Shown: positions 28,580 to 38,045 of the stretch, one piece after another
Layout of the letters: each line of letters starts with the position of its first letter
Numbering within the stretch: the stretch's first letter is position 1
Notes under the pieces: model-generated
What the model was told of the DNA's origin: nothing
What the model saw: the letters and a program-made list of their open reading frames with translations, nothing else
Database searches by the model: none
Position numbers and translations under genes: made by a program
DNA from: Gemmatimonadaceae bacterium
GTDB lineage: Bacteria > Gemmatimonadota > Gemmatimonadetes > Gemmatimonadales > Gemmatimonadaceae
Reading direction: 5' to 3'
DNA: 64,000 nt
Assembly (NCBI GenBank): GCA_035533755.1
Contig: DATLTC010000009.1
Location: 62,001-126,000, forward strand

Positions 28580-29572
28580 GTGGCCCGCGCTGCCCGCTCC
28601 GGCACCCGCGTCGACGTCGGCGTCCTCGTGGTGTGCGTCGTGCTGTCGCTGCTCACGTTGGCCCTGCCGCAGCCCATGCGCGCGCCCGTCGCGGCGGCGC
28701 TGCGCCGCACCCTCATGTCGCCGCTCGTGACCGTGCAGCGCGGGGCGGCGCAGTGGCGCGTGGCATGGATGGAGTCGGAGCGCCTCGCCATCGGCCGCGA
28801 TTCGCTGGCCATCGACGCCGCCGATGCCCATGCCCTGCGACTCGAGAACGACCGGTTGCGCGGACTCCTGGGCATGGGGAGCAGGCTGCGGTGGGGGTTC
28901 GTGCCGGCCGAGGCCCTGCAGGAGAACGGGCGCCCGGGCGACGTCATCACGTCGCTCGTGTTGAGCGCCGGCAGTCGCGCCGGCATCACGACGTACAGCC
29001 CCGTGGTGGCGCCCGAGGGCGTCGTCGGCCTGGTGCAGACCGCCGACCCCGCGACGAGCATCGTCATGCTCTTCTCGCATCCCGATTTTCGGGTGAGCGC
29101 CATGACCGCCGACGGCAGCGTGTTCGGCATCGTGTATCCGCACATCGGCGCCGGATCGGCCGGATATCTGCTGGAACTGCGGAACGTGGTCTTCCGGACC
29201 CTGCTCAAGCCCGGCGCGGAGATCATCACCTCGGGACTCGGCGGCACGTTCCCGCGGGGCATTCCGGTAGGCACCGTGATCGCCGAGATCCGGAACACGG
29301 AGGGCTGGTCGCGCACGTATCTCGTGCGCCCGGCGGTGAATCCCGCCGACGTGACCTCGGTGATGGTGCTCACCCCACAGCGTGCCTCGCAGGGCGTGGG
29401 GAACGTGTGGGCCACCGCGGCCGGCGCCGATTCGGCGCAGGCCCGGATCACCACGGTGTCCGATTCGCTGGCCCGAGCGGTGGCGCGGCTCGAAGCGGCG
29501 CGGCGCCAGGCCGCGGCCGACAGCGCGGCGGGCCACCCGGCGCGCCCCGACAGCGGGCGAGGCGGCCGGTGA
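28580..29572 (+). CDS. mreC: Rod-shape-determining protein MreC
   Basis: Periplasmic scaffold linking MreB to PBP2. 330 residues: one N-terminal membrane segment (VDVGVLVVCVVLSLLTLAL), a coiled coil around residues 60-95, then the MreC beta-sandwich domains (SPVVAPEGVVGLVQTADP, ITSGLGGTFPRGIPVG). The C terminus ends in a low-complexity Ala/Arg/Asp tail. Start GTG 28580; stop overlaps the mreD GTG by 4 bases. Confidence 0.94.
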   Translation: MARAARSGTRVDVGVLVVCVVLSLLTLALPQPMRAPVAAALRRTLMSPLVTVQRGAAQWRVAWMESERLAIGRDSLAIDAADAHALRLENDRLRGLLGMGSRLRWGFVPAEALQENGRPGDVITSLVLSAGSRAGITTYSPVVAPEGVVGLVQTADPATSIVMLFSHPDFRVSAMTADGSVFGIVYPHIGAGSAGYLLELRNVVFRTLLKPGAEIITSGLGGTFPRGIPVGTVIAEIRNTEGWSRTYLVRPAVNPADVTSVMVLTPQRASQGVGNVWATAAGADSAQARITTVSDSLARAVARLEAARRQAAADSAAGHPARPDSGRGGR

Positions 29573-30057
29573 GCGCCGCCCGCGTGGTGCGAACCACGAT
29601 CGTCGTCGGCGCGCTGGTGGTGCTCCAGTTCGCGCTCGAGCCGCTCATGCCCTGGCGCGTGTCGGCCGACTTCATGGTCATCGCGCTGCTGTACGGCGCG
29701 GTGCGCATGCGCCCCGGAGCGGCGGCCGTGCTCGGGTTCTCGCTCGGCCTGGTGACCGATTCGCTCACGCTCGGCGGGTTCGGCGCCGGCGCGCTGGCCC
29801 TGACGGTGGTCGGATTCTCGGCGTCGTGGCTCAAGGCGTTGTTCTTCGCCGACAATCTCGCGCTCAATGCCTTCTTCCTCTTCCTCGGCAAGTGGGCGTT
29901 CGATCTGGTGTACGTGTTGGCCATGCACAACCTGTCGTTGGGGGCAATGCTCGCGCAGCTGTTCATCTGGTCGGTGCTCTCGGCCGCGGTGACCGCGGTG
30001 GCGGGCGTGGTGTTGATGGCGATTCTGCGGCCGCTGGACGCGGCCCGCCGCGCGTGA
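29569..30057 (+). CDS. mreD: Rod-shape-determining membrane protein MreD
   Basis: 162 residues, almost wholly hydrophobic with five to six predicted membrane helices (for example TIVVGALVVLQFALEPLM and GAALGFSLG-type loops around GFSLGLVTDSLTLGGFGAG). Small size, hydrophobicity and position between mreC and the PBP2 gene identify it. GTG start at 29569 and a GTGA overlap at both ends. Confidence 0.9.
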   Translation: MSAARVVRTTIVVGALVVLQFALEPLMPWRVSADFMVIALLYGAVRMRPGAAAVLGFSLGLVTDSLTLGGFGAGALALTVVGFSASWLKALFFADNLALNAFFLFLGKWAFDLVYVLAMHNLSLGAMLAQLFIWSVLSAAVTAVAGVVLMAILRPLDAARRA

Positions 30058-31838
30058 GCTTCCATCCCAACGAAGTCGCGCGGCGGGCCCGCGTGGCCCT
30101 GGCGCTGGTCGGCGGAGGGCTCGCGTTCCTGCTCATGGCGTTCTTCCGGACGCAGGTCATCCGGAACCAGGAATGGTCGCTGCGCTCCGAGGAGAACCGG
30201 CTGCGCGAGGTGCCGCTGCCGGCGCCGCGCGGCACCATCCTCGATCGCACCGGGAAGGTCATCGCCGAGAACGTCGTCGGGTACACCGTGTCGATCCTTC
30301 CGCAGTCGATGGACTCCCTCCGGGCCACGCTCCAACGCGTCGCGCAGATGGTGCCGCTCAGCCGCGGCGAGATGGATGCCGCGCTCCGTCGCTACCGCCG
30401 CAATCCCGTGCGGCCCACCGTCATCCTGCCGGATCCATCGTTCGACGAGATCTCGGTGCTCGAAGAGCATCGCATCGACCTGCCCAACCTGATCATCCAG
30501 TCGGCGCCCAAGCGGTACTATCCCGCCGGCGCGGCCGTGGCCGCGTTCGTGGGGACGATCGGCGAAGTGAGCGACTCGGAACTCGCCTCGGCCGCCTTTG
30601 CCGGCTACAAGCCCGGCCAGGAGGTGGGCAAGCAGGGCCTGGAGCGCGAGTACGAGTCCACGCTGCGCGGACGGGAGGGCAGCCGGTTCGTGGAGGTGGA
30701 CGCGCGCGGCCGCGTGGTGCGCGAGGTCGGCGCGCGCGAGGATCTCGCGCCCCAGCAGGGAGCGCCGCTCAACACCTACATCGATCTCGATCTGCAGGAG
30801 TACGTGGCGCAACTGTTCGGCGATTCGCTTACCGGCGGAGCGGTGGCCATCGACCCACGCACCGGCGGCGTGATCGCGCTCTACAGCGCGCCGAGCTGGG
30901 ATCCCAACCGGTTCGTGGGCGGCGTGTCGACGGCCTACTACGATTCGCTGCGCGACGATCCCCGCCACCCGCTCTACAACAAGGCCACCCAGGGCGAGTA
31001 CCCACCGGGCTCCACGTGGAAGCTGGCCACGGCCGTGATCGGGTTGGAAGACGGGCTGGTGACGATGTCCGATCACATGCCGCAACCGTGCACGGGGTCC
31101 ATTCGCTACGGGGATCGAACCTGGGCGTGCTGGGACGCCAAGGGGCACGGCGATCTCACGCTGCAGCAGGCCATCGAGAAGTCGTGCGACGTGTACTTCT
31201 ACCAGCTCGGACTGCGCATCGGGCTCAGCCGGCTGATCGCCGGCGGCGTGCAGCTGGGGTTCACGGCGCCGGCCGGCATCGACATCCCGGAAGACAGCCG
31301 GCCGAGATTCCCCGACCGCCAGAAGTACTTCGACGAGAAGTACGGGCCGCGTGGCTGGACGCAGGGCGCCACGGTGATGAACATGTCCATCGGGCAGGGA
31401 GAGAATGCGCAGACGGTGCTGGGGATGGCCAAGTTCTATACCGCGGTTGCCGAGAACGGCATGGAGGCCACGCCCGAGATCGCGATGCGCGCGCCCGAGC
31501 GCCGGCGGATCTTCACGCTGGACTCCACGCAGGCGGACAACCTGAGGGCGGCGCTGATGGGCGTGGTGCAGGCGGGCGGGACGGCGGCCAGCGCGCAGAT
31601 CAAGGGCGTCGTCATGGCGGGCAAGACGGGCACGGCCCAGAGCGGCGTGCGGCGGAACGGCGTCGAGCTCAACCACGCCTGGTTCGCCGGATTCGCGCCC
31701 GCCGACGATCCGCAGATCGTGGTCGTCGTGATGCTCGAGTTCGGTGGTCACGGACCGCGGGCGGCGCAGATCGCGTCCAAAATCATCGGCCACTACCTCA
31801 AGACCACCCCCACCGCGCTCCTCGAGACCGGCGGATGA
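30054..31838 (+). CDS. mrdA: Penicillin-binding protein 2 (elongation transpeptidase)
   Basis: Class B transpeptidase of side-wall synthesis, partner of RodA. 594 residues: short cytoplasmic tail, one membrane helix (ALALVGGGLAFLLMAFF), pedestal domain starting at PLPAPRGTILDRTGKVIAEN, then the transpeptidase with SxxK (PPGSTWK, Ser near residue 320), SxN-type region at EKSCDVYFYQLG and KTGTAQ. All catalytic motifs are intact. GTG 30054 overlaps mreD by 4 bases. Confidence 0.95.
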   Translation: MSFHPNEVARRARVALALVGGGLAFLLMAFFRTQVIRNQEWSLRSEENRLREVPLPAPRGTILDRTGKVIAENVVGYTVSILPQSMDSLRATLQRVAQMVPLSRGEMDAALRRYRRNPVRPTVILPDPSFDEISVLEEHRIDLPNLIIQSAPKRYYPAGAAVAAFVGTIGEVSDSELASAAFAGYKPGQEVGKQGLEREYESTLRGREGSRFVEVDARGRVVREVGAREDLAPQQGAPLNTYIDLDLQEYVAQLFGDSLTGGAVAIDPRTGGVIALYSAPSWDPNRFVGGVSTAYYDSLRDDPRHPLYNKATQGEYPPGSTWKLATAVIGLEDGLVTMSDHMPQPCTGSIRYGDRTWACWDAKGHGDLTLQQAIEKSCDVYFYQLGLRIGLSRLIAGGVQLGFTAPAGIDIPEDSRPRFPDRQKYFDEKYGPRGWTQGATVMNMSIGQGENAQTVLGMAKFYTAVAENGMEATPEIAMRAPERRRIFTLDSTQADNLRAALMGVVQAGGTAASAQIKGVVMAGKTGTAQSGVRRNGVELNHAWFAGFAPADDPQIVVVVMLEFGGHGPRAAQIASKIIGHYLKTTPTALLETGG

Positions 31839-33091
31839 GCGCGGACCGGCGCATCTCCCTGGACTGGCCCCTGATCGGAGTCGCGATCGTCCTCTCGTTG
31901 TACGGGATCGCGATCGTGTACTCCGCCGGACAGACCGACGTGCCCACGCGCGTGGCGATCCTGTACCGGCAGCAGATCCTGTGGTTCTTCCTCGGGCTGC
32001 TCGGCGCCTACGGCGTGAGCCGGGCATCGGTGCGCCTCATCGAGTGGGCCACCATGCCGGCGTACATCGGCACGATCGTCGTCCTCCTGCTGCTGCTGTT
32101 CGTCGGGAAGGGCTCGGGCACCGCGGCGAGTTCGCGCAGCTGGCTGGCCATCGGCGGGGTGCGCCTGGGCCAGCCGTCGGAGCTCGCCAAGATCACCGTG
32201 GTGCTGATGCTCGCCAAGGTGCTGGCCGGGAATCGCGAGGCGCCCAAATCGCTCCTCGAACTCTGGAAGCCGGCGCTGATCGTGGGCATTCCCTGGCTGC
32301 TGATCATGCTCCAACCGGACCTCGGCACCGGCATCGTGTTCGTGGGCATCTTCTTCGCGATGCTGTTCTGGACCGGCATCTCGTGGCGGCTGCTGGTGCT
32401 GATCGCGAGTCCCGTAGTCAGCCTCGTCCTGGCGTTCAACACCAGCATCTGGGGCGCCTGGTTTCTGCTCCTGCTGGCGCTGGTGCTCTGGTACAAGCCG
32501 TATCTCTGGGAGGGCGTGTTCATCGTCTCGGCCAATCTGGTCTCCGGGGTGGTCGCTCCGCTCCTCTGGGATCACCTGGAGCCGTACCGGCAGGCACGGT
32601 TGCGGGTGTTCCTCAACCCGGCCAGCGATCCCCTGCGAACGGGGTATCACGTGATCCAGTCCCAGGTGGCGATCGGGTCCGGCGGCTGGCTGGGCAAGGG
32701 GTTCACGATGGGCACGCAGAAGCGGCTCGCGTTCCTCCCCGAGCAGCACACGGACTTCATCTTCTCGGTGGTCGGCGAGGAACTCGGGTTCATCGGGGTC
32801 ACGGTGGCGTTGGCCCTGTTCGGCTACCTGTTCTTCCGCGTCGTGCGCGTGGCGGCTCGGGCCAGCGATTCGTACAGCAGCCTCGTGGCGTTCGGCCTGC
32901 TGGGCTACTGGGCCACGCACGTGTTCGAGAACGTGGGGATGACGCTGAATCTCACCCCGATCACGGGCATTCCCCTGCCGTTCTTCAGCTACGGCGGATC
33001 GGCGATGTTCTCGAGCTGGCTGGCCGTGGGCATCCTGGCGCGCATCTCCAGCGAGGGGCGGGGTGGGGCGACGGGGCGGTTGGCGCTGTAG
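31835..33091 (+). CDS. rodA: Rod-shape glycosyltransferase RodA (SEDS family)
   Basis: Polymerises lipid II glycan strands in elongation. 418 residues with about ten membrane helices. SEDS hallmarks: SRSWLAIGGVRLGQPSELAK, LQPDLGTGIVF, the catalytic-loop region GWLGKGFTMGTQKRLAFLPE followed by HTDFIFSVVGEELG, and GIPLPFFSYGGSA. ATG 31835 overlaps the PBP2 stop by 4 bases. Confidence 0.96.
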   Translation: MSADRRISLDWPLIGVAIVLSLYGIAIVYSAGQTDVPTRVAILYRQQILWFFLGLLGAYGVSRASVRLIEWATMPAYIGTIVVLLLLLFVGKGSGTAASSRSWLAIGGVRLGQPSELAKITVVLMLAKVLAGNREAPKSLLELWKPALIVGIPWLLIMLQPDLGTGIVFVGIFFAMLFWTGISWRLLVLIASPVVSLVLAFNTSIWGAWFLLLLALVLWYKPYLWEGVFIVSANLVSGVVAPLLWDHLEPYRQARLRVFLNPASDPLRTGYHVIQSQVAIGSGGWLGKGFTMGTQKRLAFLPEQHTDFIFSVVGEELGFIGVTVALALFGYLFFRVVRVAARASDSYSSLVAFGLLGYWATHVFENVGMTLNLTPITGIPLPFFSYGGSAMFSSWLAVGILARISSEGRGGATGRLAL

Positions 33092-33136
33092 GCCGCGCCT
33101 CTTCCCCCCATATGCCGCCCCCTCCACATTTCACGA

Positions 33137-34000
33137 ATGGCTTGGTTCCGGAAGGAAAAGAAGCTCCGCCAGCCGCGGAGCGAGAGACTCGAGATCCCCG
33201 CCGATGTCTGGGAGAAGTGCGAGGCGTGCGGGCACACGGACATTCGCGAGAAGTTCGTGCGCAACCTCAACGTGTGTCCCAACTGCGACCATCACCGGCG
33301 CATCCGGGCCAGCGAGTACGCGGCGATCCTCCTGGATGATGGGTCTCTGGAGGAACTGGACATCGACATGCGGTCCACCGACCCGCTCGGGTTCCCCGAA
33401 TATCCGCAGCGCATCAAGAAGGCCACCGCCAACGCCGGCGAGGGCGACGCGCTCCTCGCGGCGAGCGGCATGCTCGACGGCGCCCCGGTGAATCTCGGGG
33501 TGATGGACTTCGCGTTCATGGGCGGCTCCATGGGTTCCGTGGTCGGCGAGAAGATCGCCCGTCTAGGCCAGCGGTCGCTCGAGCGGAAATACCCCCTGAT
33601 CATCGTCTCGGCGTCGGGCGGCGCGCGGATGCAGGAGGGGGTCCTGTCGCTCATGCAGATGGCCAAGGCGGCGGCGATGCTCGCCCAGCTCGCCGAGCGG
33701 CGCATCCCGTACGTCTCGATCCTCACCAATCCCACCACCGGCGGCGTGAGCGCCAGCTACGCCATGCTCGGCGACGCGATCATCGCCGAGCCGGGGGCCG
33801 TGATCGGGTTCGCGGGACCACGCGTGATCAAGCAGACGCTCGGTCAGGACCTGCCGCAGGGCTTCCAGACGTCCGAATTTCTCCTCGACCACGGCATGCT
33901 GGATACCGTCGTCCACCGCAAGGACCTCAAGCAGACGGTGAGCCAGTTGCTCCGTCACATGACCGGGAAACCGGCGGCCTCGGGGTGGACGTCGACCTGA
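33137..34000 (+). CDS. accD: Acetyl-CoA carboxylase carboxyltransferase beta subunit
   Basis: Zinc-binding subunit of the carboxyltransferase that makes malonyl-CoA. 287 residues: N-terminal zinc ribbon CEACG then CPNC (two CxxC pairs 15 residues apart), the crotonase-like core with FMGGSMGSVVGEKI, SASGGARMQEGVLSLMQM and NPTTGGVSASYAMLGD. It overlaps folC by 16 bases, the accD-folC pairing seen widely. The partner accA is not in this window. Confidence 0.96.
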   Translation: MAWFRKEKKLRQPRSERLEIPADVWEKCEACGHTDIREKFVRNLNVCPNCDHHRRIRASEYAAILLDDGSLEELDIDMRSTDPLGFPEYPQRIKKATANAGEGDALLAASGMLDGAPVNLGVMDFAFMGGSMGSVVGEKIARLGQRSLERKYPLIIVSASGGARMQEGVLSLMQMAKAAAMLAQLAERRIPYVSILTNPTTGGVSASYAMLGDAIIAEPGAVIGFAGPRVIKQTLGQDLPQGFQTSEFLLDHGMLDTVVHRKDLKQTVSQLLRHMTGKPAASGWTST

Positions 34001-35274
34001 TCCGGTACCAGGACGCGCTGCAGTATCTCTTCGCGCGCACAACCGGCGGATGGAAGTTCGGCCTCGAACGCACCGAAGTGCTCCTCGAGGCCCTGGGCAA
34101 TCCGCACCGCCGGATCCCCGTGCTCCATGTGGCCGGGACGAACGGCAAGGGCAGCGCGGTGGCCACGGCCGAGGCGCTGCTGCGCGGCAAAGGCCTGCGC
34201 GTGGGCAAGTACACCTCGCCGCATCTCGTCGACTTCCGCGAGCGGATCGTGGTCGACGGCGAGGAGATATCCGGGGCGGACGTCGTGGCGTTCGTGGAGC
34301 GGTGGACGCCGCTGGTCGAGCGCATCGGCGCCACGTTCTTCGAGGCCACCACCGTCCTCGCATTCGAACACTTCCGCGCTTGCCGCGTGGACGTCGCGCT
34401 CATCGAGACGGGCCTCGGCGGACGTCTCGATACCACGAACGTCGTGGACCCGGTCTCGGCGGGCGTGATCTCGATCGGGTTCGACCACACCGAGTACCTG
34501 GGCGACACGCTCGAGGCGATCGCGTCCGAGAAGGCGGGAATCTTCAAGCCCGGCCGCCCGGCGGTGATCGGCGAGCCCGACGCGCACATCCGCGAGTTCC
34601 TGGCCGAGCAGGCGCGCGCCGCCGGCGCCTCGGACGTCCGGGTGGTGGCCGAGCGCACGCGCATCGAAGACATCACCGTGGACGAGCGAGGCACCGAGTG
34701 CACGCTCACCGCGCTCGGCCACACGCGGCGCCTGCGGACCCCGCTCGTCGGGGCGCACCAGGCGGCCAACCTCGCGTTCACGCTCGAATGGCTGGACGCG
34801 GCCGGGCCACCGTACGCCACTCCGCTCGCCGAGGCCGCGGCGCACTTGTCCGCGACCTCCATGCCCGGGCGATTCCAGCGCCTGGGGCACTATTTGTTCG
34901 ACGTGGCGCACAACCCCGACGGCGCCCGCGTGCTCGCGCAGACGCTGCAGCGGGTGAGGCCGCCGGCGCCGGTCGTGGCCGTGGTGTGCGCCCTCCGCGA
35001 CAAGGACTGGCGCGCCATGCTGTTGGCCCTGCGCCCCCACGTGGCCGCGTTCGTCTTCACGAACGCGCCCACGGCGCCGGAGAGCCGCGCCTGGGATCTG
35101 GACGAGGTGGCCGCCTTTGCGCGCGACAGGGGGCTGCCCGGCTCGGCGGAGCCGGACTTCGACGCGGCGCTGCGTGCGGCGGGGGAGCGGGGGGCCACCG
35201 TGCTCGTGACGGGCTCATTCCACACGGTGGGAGACGCCATGTCGCGCTTGCACCTATCTCCGTTTCCCCAATAG
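33985..35274 (+). CDS. folC: Folylpolyglutamate/dihydrofolate synthase
   Basis: Adds glutamate to dihydropteroate and folates. 429 residues of the Mur-ligase fold: P-loop VLHVAGTNGKGSAVA, SPHLVDFRERI, ETGLGGRLDTTNVV, DHTEYLGDTLEAIASEKAGI and the C-terminal YLFDVAHNPDGARV. Start GTG 33985 lies inside the accD 3' end. Its own 3' end carries the proposed hisS promoter. Confidence 0.94.
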   Translation: MDVDLIRYQDALQYLFARTTGGWKFGLERTEVLLEALGNPHRRIPVLHVAGTNGKGSAVATAEALLRGKGLRVGKYTSPHLVDFRERIVVDGEEISGADVVAFVERWTPLVERIGATFFEATTVLAFEHFRACRVDVALIETGLGGRLDTTNVVDPVSAGVISIGFDHTEYLGDTLEAIASEKAGIFKPGRPAVIGEPDAHIREFLAEQARAAGASDVRVVAERTRIEDITVDERGTECTLTALGHTRRLRTPLVGAHQAANLAFTLEWLDAAGPPYATPLAEAAAHLSATSMPGRFQRLGHYLFDVAHNPDGARVLAQTLQRVRPPAPVVAVVCALRDKDWRAMLLALRPHVAAFVFTNAPTAPESRAWDLDEVAAFARDRGLPGSAEPDFDAALRAAGERGATVLVTGSFHTVGDAMSRLHLSPFPQ

Positions 35275-35277
35275 CTT
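35248..35277 (+). promoter_or_regulatory. Candidate hisS promoter inside the folC 3' end
   Basis: TTGCAC (35248-35253), an 18-base spacer and TAGCTT (35272-35277). Only five bases separate the -10 from the hisS ATG (35283), so the transcript would begin at or next to the start codon. No Shine-Dalgarno sequence is present, which fits a leaderless message. Confidence 0.5.
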
Positions 35278-35282
35278 TAGGC

Positions 35283-36548
35283 ATGACCAAAGGCGCGCTC
35301 CCAGGATTCCGAGATTTCTACCCCCACGAGTTCGCCGAGCGCGCCTACATCCTGCGCGCGTGGCGGGACGTGGCGCGCCGGTTCGCGTTCGTCGAGTACG
35401 ACGGTCCGCCGCTCGAGCCGCTGGAGCTGTACACCAAGAAGAGCGGCGAGGAGATCGTGGGGCAGCTGTACAACTTCATCGACAAGGGCGGACGCGAAGT
35501 TTCGCTGCGCCCCGAGATGACGCCGACGTTCGCGCGCATGGTGGCCGCCAAGGCGAACGCGCTGCGCAAGCCAGTGCGCTGGTTCACCGTGCCGCAGCTG
35601 TTCCGCTACGAGCGACAGCAGAAGGGCCGGCTCCGCGAGCACTTCCAGCTCAACGTGGACATCGTCGGCGAACCCGACGTGACCGCCGATGCCGAGCTGC
35701 TCGCGGTGGCCATCGAGATCGTCCGCGTGCTCGGCCTCACGCAGAACGACGTGCGGGCGCGGGTGTCCGACCGGCGGCTGCTGCGCGCGTTGCTCGACAC
35801 GCTCGGCGTGTCGGATGAGCAGGCGCCCGGGGTGTTCGCGGTGATCGACAAGATCGATCGGCAACCGATGGACGTCTCGCGGGAGAAGCTCGCGGGGTTG
35901 GGGTTGGGCGACGGCGCGGTGGATCGCGTGGTCGGGCTCACCGGACGGATCTCGCTCGACGGGCTGCGCGCCGAATACGGCACCGGCGGCGTGCTCGGCG
36001 AGCGGATGGCCGAACTCGATCGGTACTTCGGCTACCTCGACGCGCTCGGGGTGGGCGAATGGGTGGATCTCGATCTGAAGATCGTGCGCGGACTGGCCTA
36101 CTACACGGGCATCGTGTTCGAGCTGTTCGACGCGCATGGCGAGTTCCGCGCGGTATGCGGCGGCGGCCGTTACGACACACTGCTCCAGTCGCTCGGCGGC
36201 GTCGACCTGCCGGCGCTCGGCTTCGGCATGGGCGACGTCGTGCTGGGCGAACTCCTGCGGGCCCGCGGGCTCATGCGAGCCGAACAGACGACGCCGGACT
36301 ATTGGGTGGCGTACGCGGAACCGAGGCAGCTCGGGCGGGCGATGCAGGTGGCGCAGGCGCTGCGCCGCGGCGGGGCGAGCGTCGAATACGCGCTGCGGGC
36401 GCAGCAGTTGGGGCGCCAGTTCAAGGCGGCGGCAGCGGCGGGCGCGCCGCAGGCCGTGATTGTTCGCGACGATGGATCGCTGCTCCTCAAGTCCCTCGCG
36501 TCGGGCGAGGAACGAACCGTTACATTGCAGGACGGCCGGCTCCTGTGA
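35283..36548 (+). CDS. hisS: Histidyl-tRNA synthetase
   Basis: Charges tRNA-His. 421 residues of the class II fold: LPGFRDFYPHEFAER start, LRPEMTPTFARM, motif 2 FRYERQQKGRLREHFQ, His-specific VRGLAYYTGIVFELFD (many homologues have RGLDYY; the Asp is Ala here), GGGRYDTLL, and the C-terminal anticodon domain ending in the conserved Lys/Glu-rich strands. HisZ (the paralogue without synthetase activity) is less likely because motif 2 and the anticodon domain are kept. Followed by proS after 27 bases. Confidence 0.92.
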   Translation: MTKGALPGFRDFYPHEFAERAYILRAWRDVARRFAFVEYDGPPLEPLELYTKKSGEEIVGQLYNFIDKGGREVSLRPEMTPTFARMVAAKANALRKPVRWFTVPQLFRYERQQKGRLREHFQLNVDIVGEPDVTADAELLAVAIEIVRVLGLTQNDVRARVSDRRLLRALLDTLGVSDEQAPGVFAVIDKIDRQPMDVSREKLAGLGLGDGAVDRVVGLTGRISLDGLRAEYGTGGVLGERMAELDRYFGYLDALGVGEWVDLDLKIVRGLAYYTGIVFELFDAHGEFRAVCGGGRYDTLLQSLGGVDLPALGFGMGDVVLGELLRARGLMRAEQTTPDYWVAYAEPRQLGRAMQVAQALRRGGASVEYALRAQQLGRQFKAAAAAGAPQAVIVRDDGSLLLKSLASGEERTVTLQDGRLL

Positions 36549-36575
36549 GCCGGTCCCTTCCACGACACCCCACGC

Positions 36576-38045
36576 ATGGCTGACGACAAGAAGCTCACGA
36601 CCCGCGCCGCGGACTTCAGCGCGTGGTACAACGAGGTGGTGCTCAAGGCCGAACTGGCGGACTACTCGCCGGTGCGCGGCTGCATGGTGATCCGGCCTTC
36701 CGGCTACGGGATCTGGGAGCGGATGCAGCGGGCGCTGGACGACAAGTTCAAGGCCACGGGGCATCAGAACGCGTACTTCCCGCTGTTCATTCCGCAGAGC
36801 TATCTGGAGCGGGAGGCGGCGCACGTGGAAGGGTTCGCCCCCGAGACCGCGGTCGTGACCCATGGCGGCGGCAAGAAGCTCGAGGAGCCCCTGGTCGTGC
36901 GGCCCACGTCGGAGACGATCATCTACGCGATGTTCGCCAAGTGGGTGCACAGCTACCGCGATCTCCCCCTGCTCATCAACCAATGGGCGAACGTGGTGCG
37001 CTGGGAACTGCGCACGCGGCTCTTCCTGCGCACGCTCGAGTTCCTGTGGCAGGAAGGCCACACGGCGCACGCCACGCATGATGAGGCCGAGGTGGAGACG
37101 CGCAAGATGCTGGGCGTGTATCGCGATTTCATGGAAGGCTGGATGGCGATGCCGGTGGTGACGGGCCGCAAATCCGATTCCGAGCGATTCGCCGGCGCGC
37201 TGCGCACGTACTCGTGCGAAGCGATGATGCAGGACAACAAGGCCTTGCAGGCGGGCACGACGCACAATCTGGGACAGAACTTCGCCAAGGTGTTCGACCT
37301 CAAGTTCCAGACCGAGTCGGGCGGGATGGAGTACGCGTGGAACACCAGTTGGGGCGTGTCCACGCGGCTCGTCGGCGGGCTCGTGATGACGCACGGCGAC
37401 GACGTCGGCCTGCGCGTGCCGCCGCTGTTGGCGCCGATCGAGATCGTGATCGTTCCGATCTACAAGACCGATGAGGAGCGGGCGCGAGTGCTCGAGGCCG
37501 CGGACCGGATCGTCGCGGGCCTGGGCGCCTGGGAGCGTCGCGAGCCCGGACGCCTGCGCGTGCATATCGACGCGCGCGACGGCATCAAGCCCGGCGCCAA
37601 GTACTTCGAGTGGGAGTTGCGCGGCGTGCCGTTGCGCATGGAGGTCGGCCCGCGCGACCTCGACAAGAACCAGGTGGTGCTGGTGCGCCGCGATACGCGG
37701 GAGAAGCGGCCGGCGTCGCTCGACACGCTCGGGGAGGACGTGGCCGAACTGCTGTCGCGCATCCAGGCCGACATGCTGATCGCGGCCCGCGAGCGCCGCG
37801 AGCAGCACAGCATCCGCGGTCCGCTCACATATGACGCGTTCCGGCAAGTCATGGACGGCGAGGGCGGGTTCGTGTACGCGGGCTGGTGCGGTGACGCCGA
37901 GTGCGAGGCGGCGATCAAGGCCGATACCAAGGCCACGATCCGCGTGCTCCCCGACGAGGAATTTCGGTCGGCGGAGGCGCCGACGGCCTGTCTGCGGTGC
38001 GGTCGTCCGGCCAGCGCCGAGGCGGTATGGGCCAAGGCGTACTGA
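36576..38045 (+). CDS. proS: Prolyl-tRNA synthetase, archaeal/eukaryal type
   Basis: 489 residues without the editing insertion of E. coli-type ProRS. Class II motifs: RGCMVIRPSGYGIWERMQ, VVRPTSETIIYAMFAKWV, INQWANVVRWELRTRLFLRT and the motif 3 region SWGVSTRLVGGLVMTHGD. The C-terminal zinc-like domain ends in the terminal tyrosine (WAKAY) typical of this type, with cysteines in YAGWCGDAEC and CLRCG. Overlaps lysA by 19 bases. Confidence 0.95.
   Translation: MADDKKLTTRAADFSAWYNEVVLKAELADYSPVRGCMVIRPSGYGIWERMQRALDDKFKATGHQNAYFPLFIPQSYLEREAAHVEGFAPETAVVTHGGGKKLEEPLVVRPTSETIIYAMFAKWVHSYRDLPLLINQWANVVRWELRTRLFLRTLEFLWQEGHTAHATHDEAEVETRKMLGVYRDFMEGWMAMPVVTGRKSDSERFAGALRTYSCEAMMQDNKALQAGTTHNLGQNFAKVFDLKFQTESGGMEYAWNTSWGVSTRLVGGLVMTHGDDVGLRVPPLLAPIEIVIVPIYKTDEERARVLEAADRIVAGLGAWERREPGRLRVHIDARDGIKPGAKYFEWELRGVPLRMEVGPRDLDKNQVVLVRRDTREKRPASLDTLGEDVAELLSRIQADMLIAARERREQHSIRGPLTYDAFRQVMDGEGGFVYAGWCGDAECEAAIKADTKATIRVLPDEEFRSAEAPTACLRCGRPASAEAVWAKAY

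Noticed and set aside
29448-32027. 859-residue minus-strand frame
   Set aside because: Antisense to mreC-mreD-PBP2-rodA, which have clear motifs; composition is Arg/His-rich shadow sequence.
35283-36548. hisS considered as hisZ
   Set aside because: Motif 2 arginines, the YYTG region and a C-terminal anticodon domain are kept, and the next gene is another tRNA synthetase rather than hisG.
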